Positions 5,178-5,339 of a stretch of 5,339 nucleotides of DNA are shown piece after piece. The stretch comes from Candidatus Sivonenia alaskensis PMM_0068 (lineage in GTDB: Bacteria; Cyanobacteriota; Cyanobacteriia; Gloeobacterales; PMM-0068). The notes beneath the pieces are model-generated. The model was not told the DNA's origin and did no database searches. It saw nothing but the letters and a program-made list of their open reading frames with translations. A program made the translations under genes and the position numbers. The number at the start of each line of letters is the position of its first letter. The stretch's first letter is position 1. The stretch is from the NCBI GenBank assembly GCA_949127685.1, contig CASBPW010000136.1, forward strand, positions 1-5,339, in the 5' to 3' direction.

Positions 5178-5211
5178 CTACGTTGGATTAATCTCTGATA
5201 CCAACGGATAG
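5178..5211. promoter_or_regulatory. Inverted repeat upstream of the antitoxin-toxin operon
   Basis: CTACGTTGG and CCAACGGATAG enclose 14 bases. The core CGTTGG (5181-5186) pairs perfectly with CCAACG (5201-5206), and the outer CTA/TAG pair after a two-base bulge. It lies just upstream of the longer-start ATG of the minus-strand operon, so it could be an autoregulatory operator or a leader hairpin. No clear -35/-10 pair could be tied to it. Confidence 0.35.
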
Positions 5212-5244
5212 CGCTGCTGTACTACCCCACTAAGATGTGAAGCA

Positions 5245-5327
5245 GCCCAACGTTGCTGTTCAGCGGCGGCACAAGTTTTCGAGCCATTTTCAGAGTTTGA
5301 ACACCGTCCGTTGCAGCAACGTTGTGC
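5245..5327 (-). repeat. Second attC-like palindrome
   Basis: This 83-base element has outer boxes GCCCAAC (5245-5251, fits RYYYAAC) and GTTGTGC (5321-5327, one mismatch to GTTRRRY). GTTGCTG (5252-5258) pairs perfectly with CAGCAAC (5314-5320). After a two-base bulge (TT, 5259-5260), CAGCGG (5261-5266) pairs with CCGTTG (5308-5313) with one G-T. On the minus strand the right half, GCCGCTGAACAGCAACGTTG then GGC, closely resembles the usual right end of attC sites. The arms are more fully paired than is typical and one box is imperfect, so it is weaker than the site at 4471-4557. Together the two sites would bound the antitoxin-MazF pair as a cassette of about 0.77 kb. Confidence 0.55.
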
Positions 5328-5339
5328 TGCGCTATGCTG

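Noticed and set aside
1..5339. CRISPR array, tRNA or rRNA genes
   Set aside because: No regularly spaced direct repeats and no tRNA or rRNA signature sequences were seen on either strand.

Overview
The window most likely comes from a cyanobacterium. Two exact copies of the cyanobacterial octamer GCGATCGC (HIP1) occur at 2136-2143 and 5137-5144. The remembered relatives of the outer-membrane-type transporter, the alpha/beta hydrolase and the small antitoxin are also cyanobacterial. The genus cannot be fixed from the sequence.

Left part (1-1350): the C-terminal end of a beta-barrel-like transporter-family protein (Phenol_MetA_deg / 'neuromedin U' type) is followed on the same strand by a complete bacterial transglutaminase-like cysteine protease-fold protein. 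The 586 bases that follow hold no intact gene, but they contain a clear N-terminal relic of a type I restriction-modification methyltransferase (HsdM) at 1734-1892.

Middle (1937-3532): a 531-residue alpha/beta hydrolase has a visible Ser-Asp-His triad, a Ser/Gln-rich linker and one C-terminal membrane helix, so it is a predicted tail-anchored lipase or esterase. Its 3' end abuts a graveyard of relics. One is a frameshifted and truncated N-terminal piece of an OsmC-family peroxiredoxin (minus strand). The other is a short IS5-type transposase fragment (plus strand).

Right part (3896-5339): two different type II toxin-antitoxin modules converge. brnT-brnA (plus strand, GC-rich, own promoter with a palindromic operator-like element) faces an antitoxin-MazF/PemK pair (minus strand). 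Exactly between their 3' ends, at 4471-4557, is an imperfect palindrome with all the hallmarks of an integron attC recombination site. A second, weaker attC-like palindrome lies at 5245-5327. The antitoxin-MazF pair thus looks like a gene cassette bounded by two attC sites, and brnTA looks like a neighbouring cassette or cassette remnant. No integrase gene is in the window. This is therefore either the edge of a longer array or an integrase-less cluster of attC sites (CALIN-type) carrying stabilising toxin-antitoxin cassettes.

Taken together, 1351-5339 looks like an accessory patch: broken restriction, peroxiredoxin and transposase genes lie next to mobile toxin-antitoxin cassettes, with a stretch near 58-60 % GC set in a less GC-rich background.
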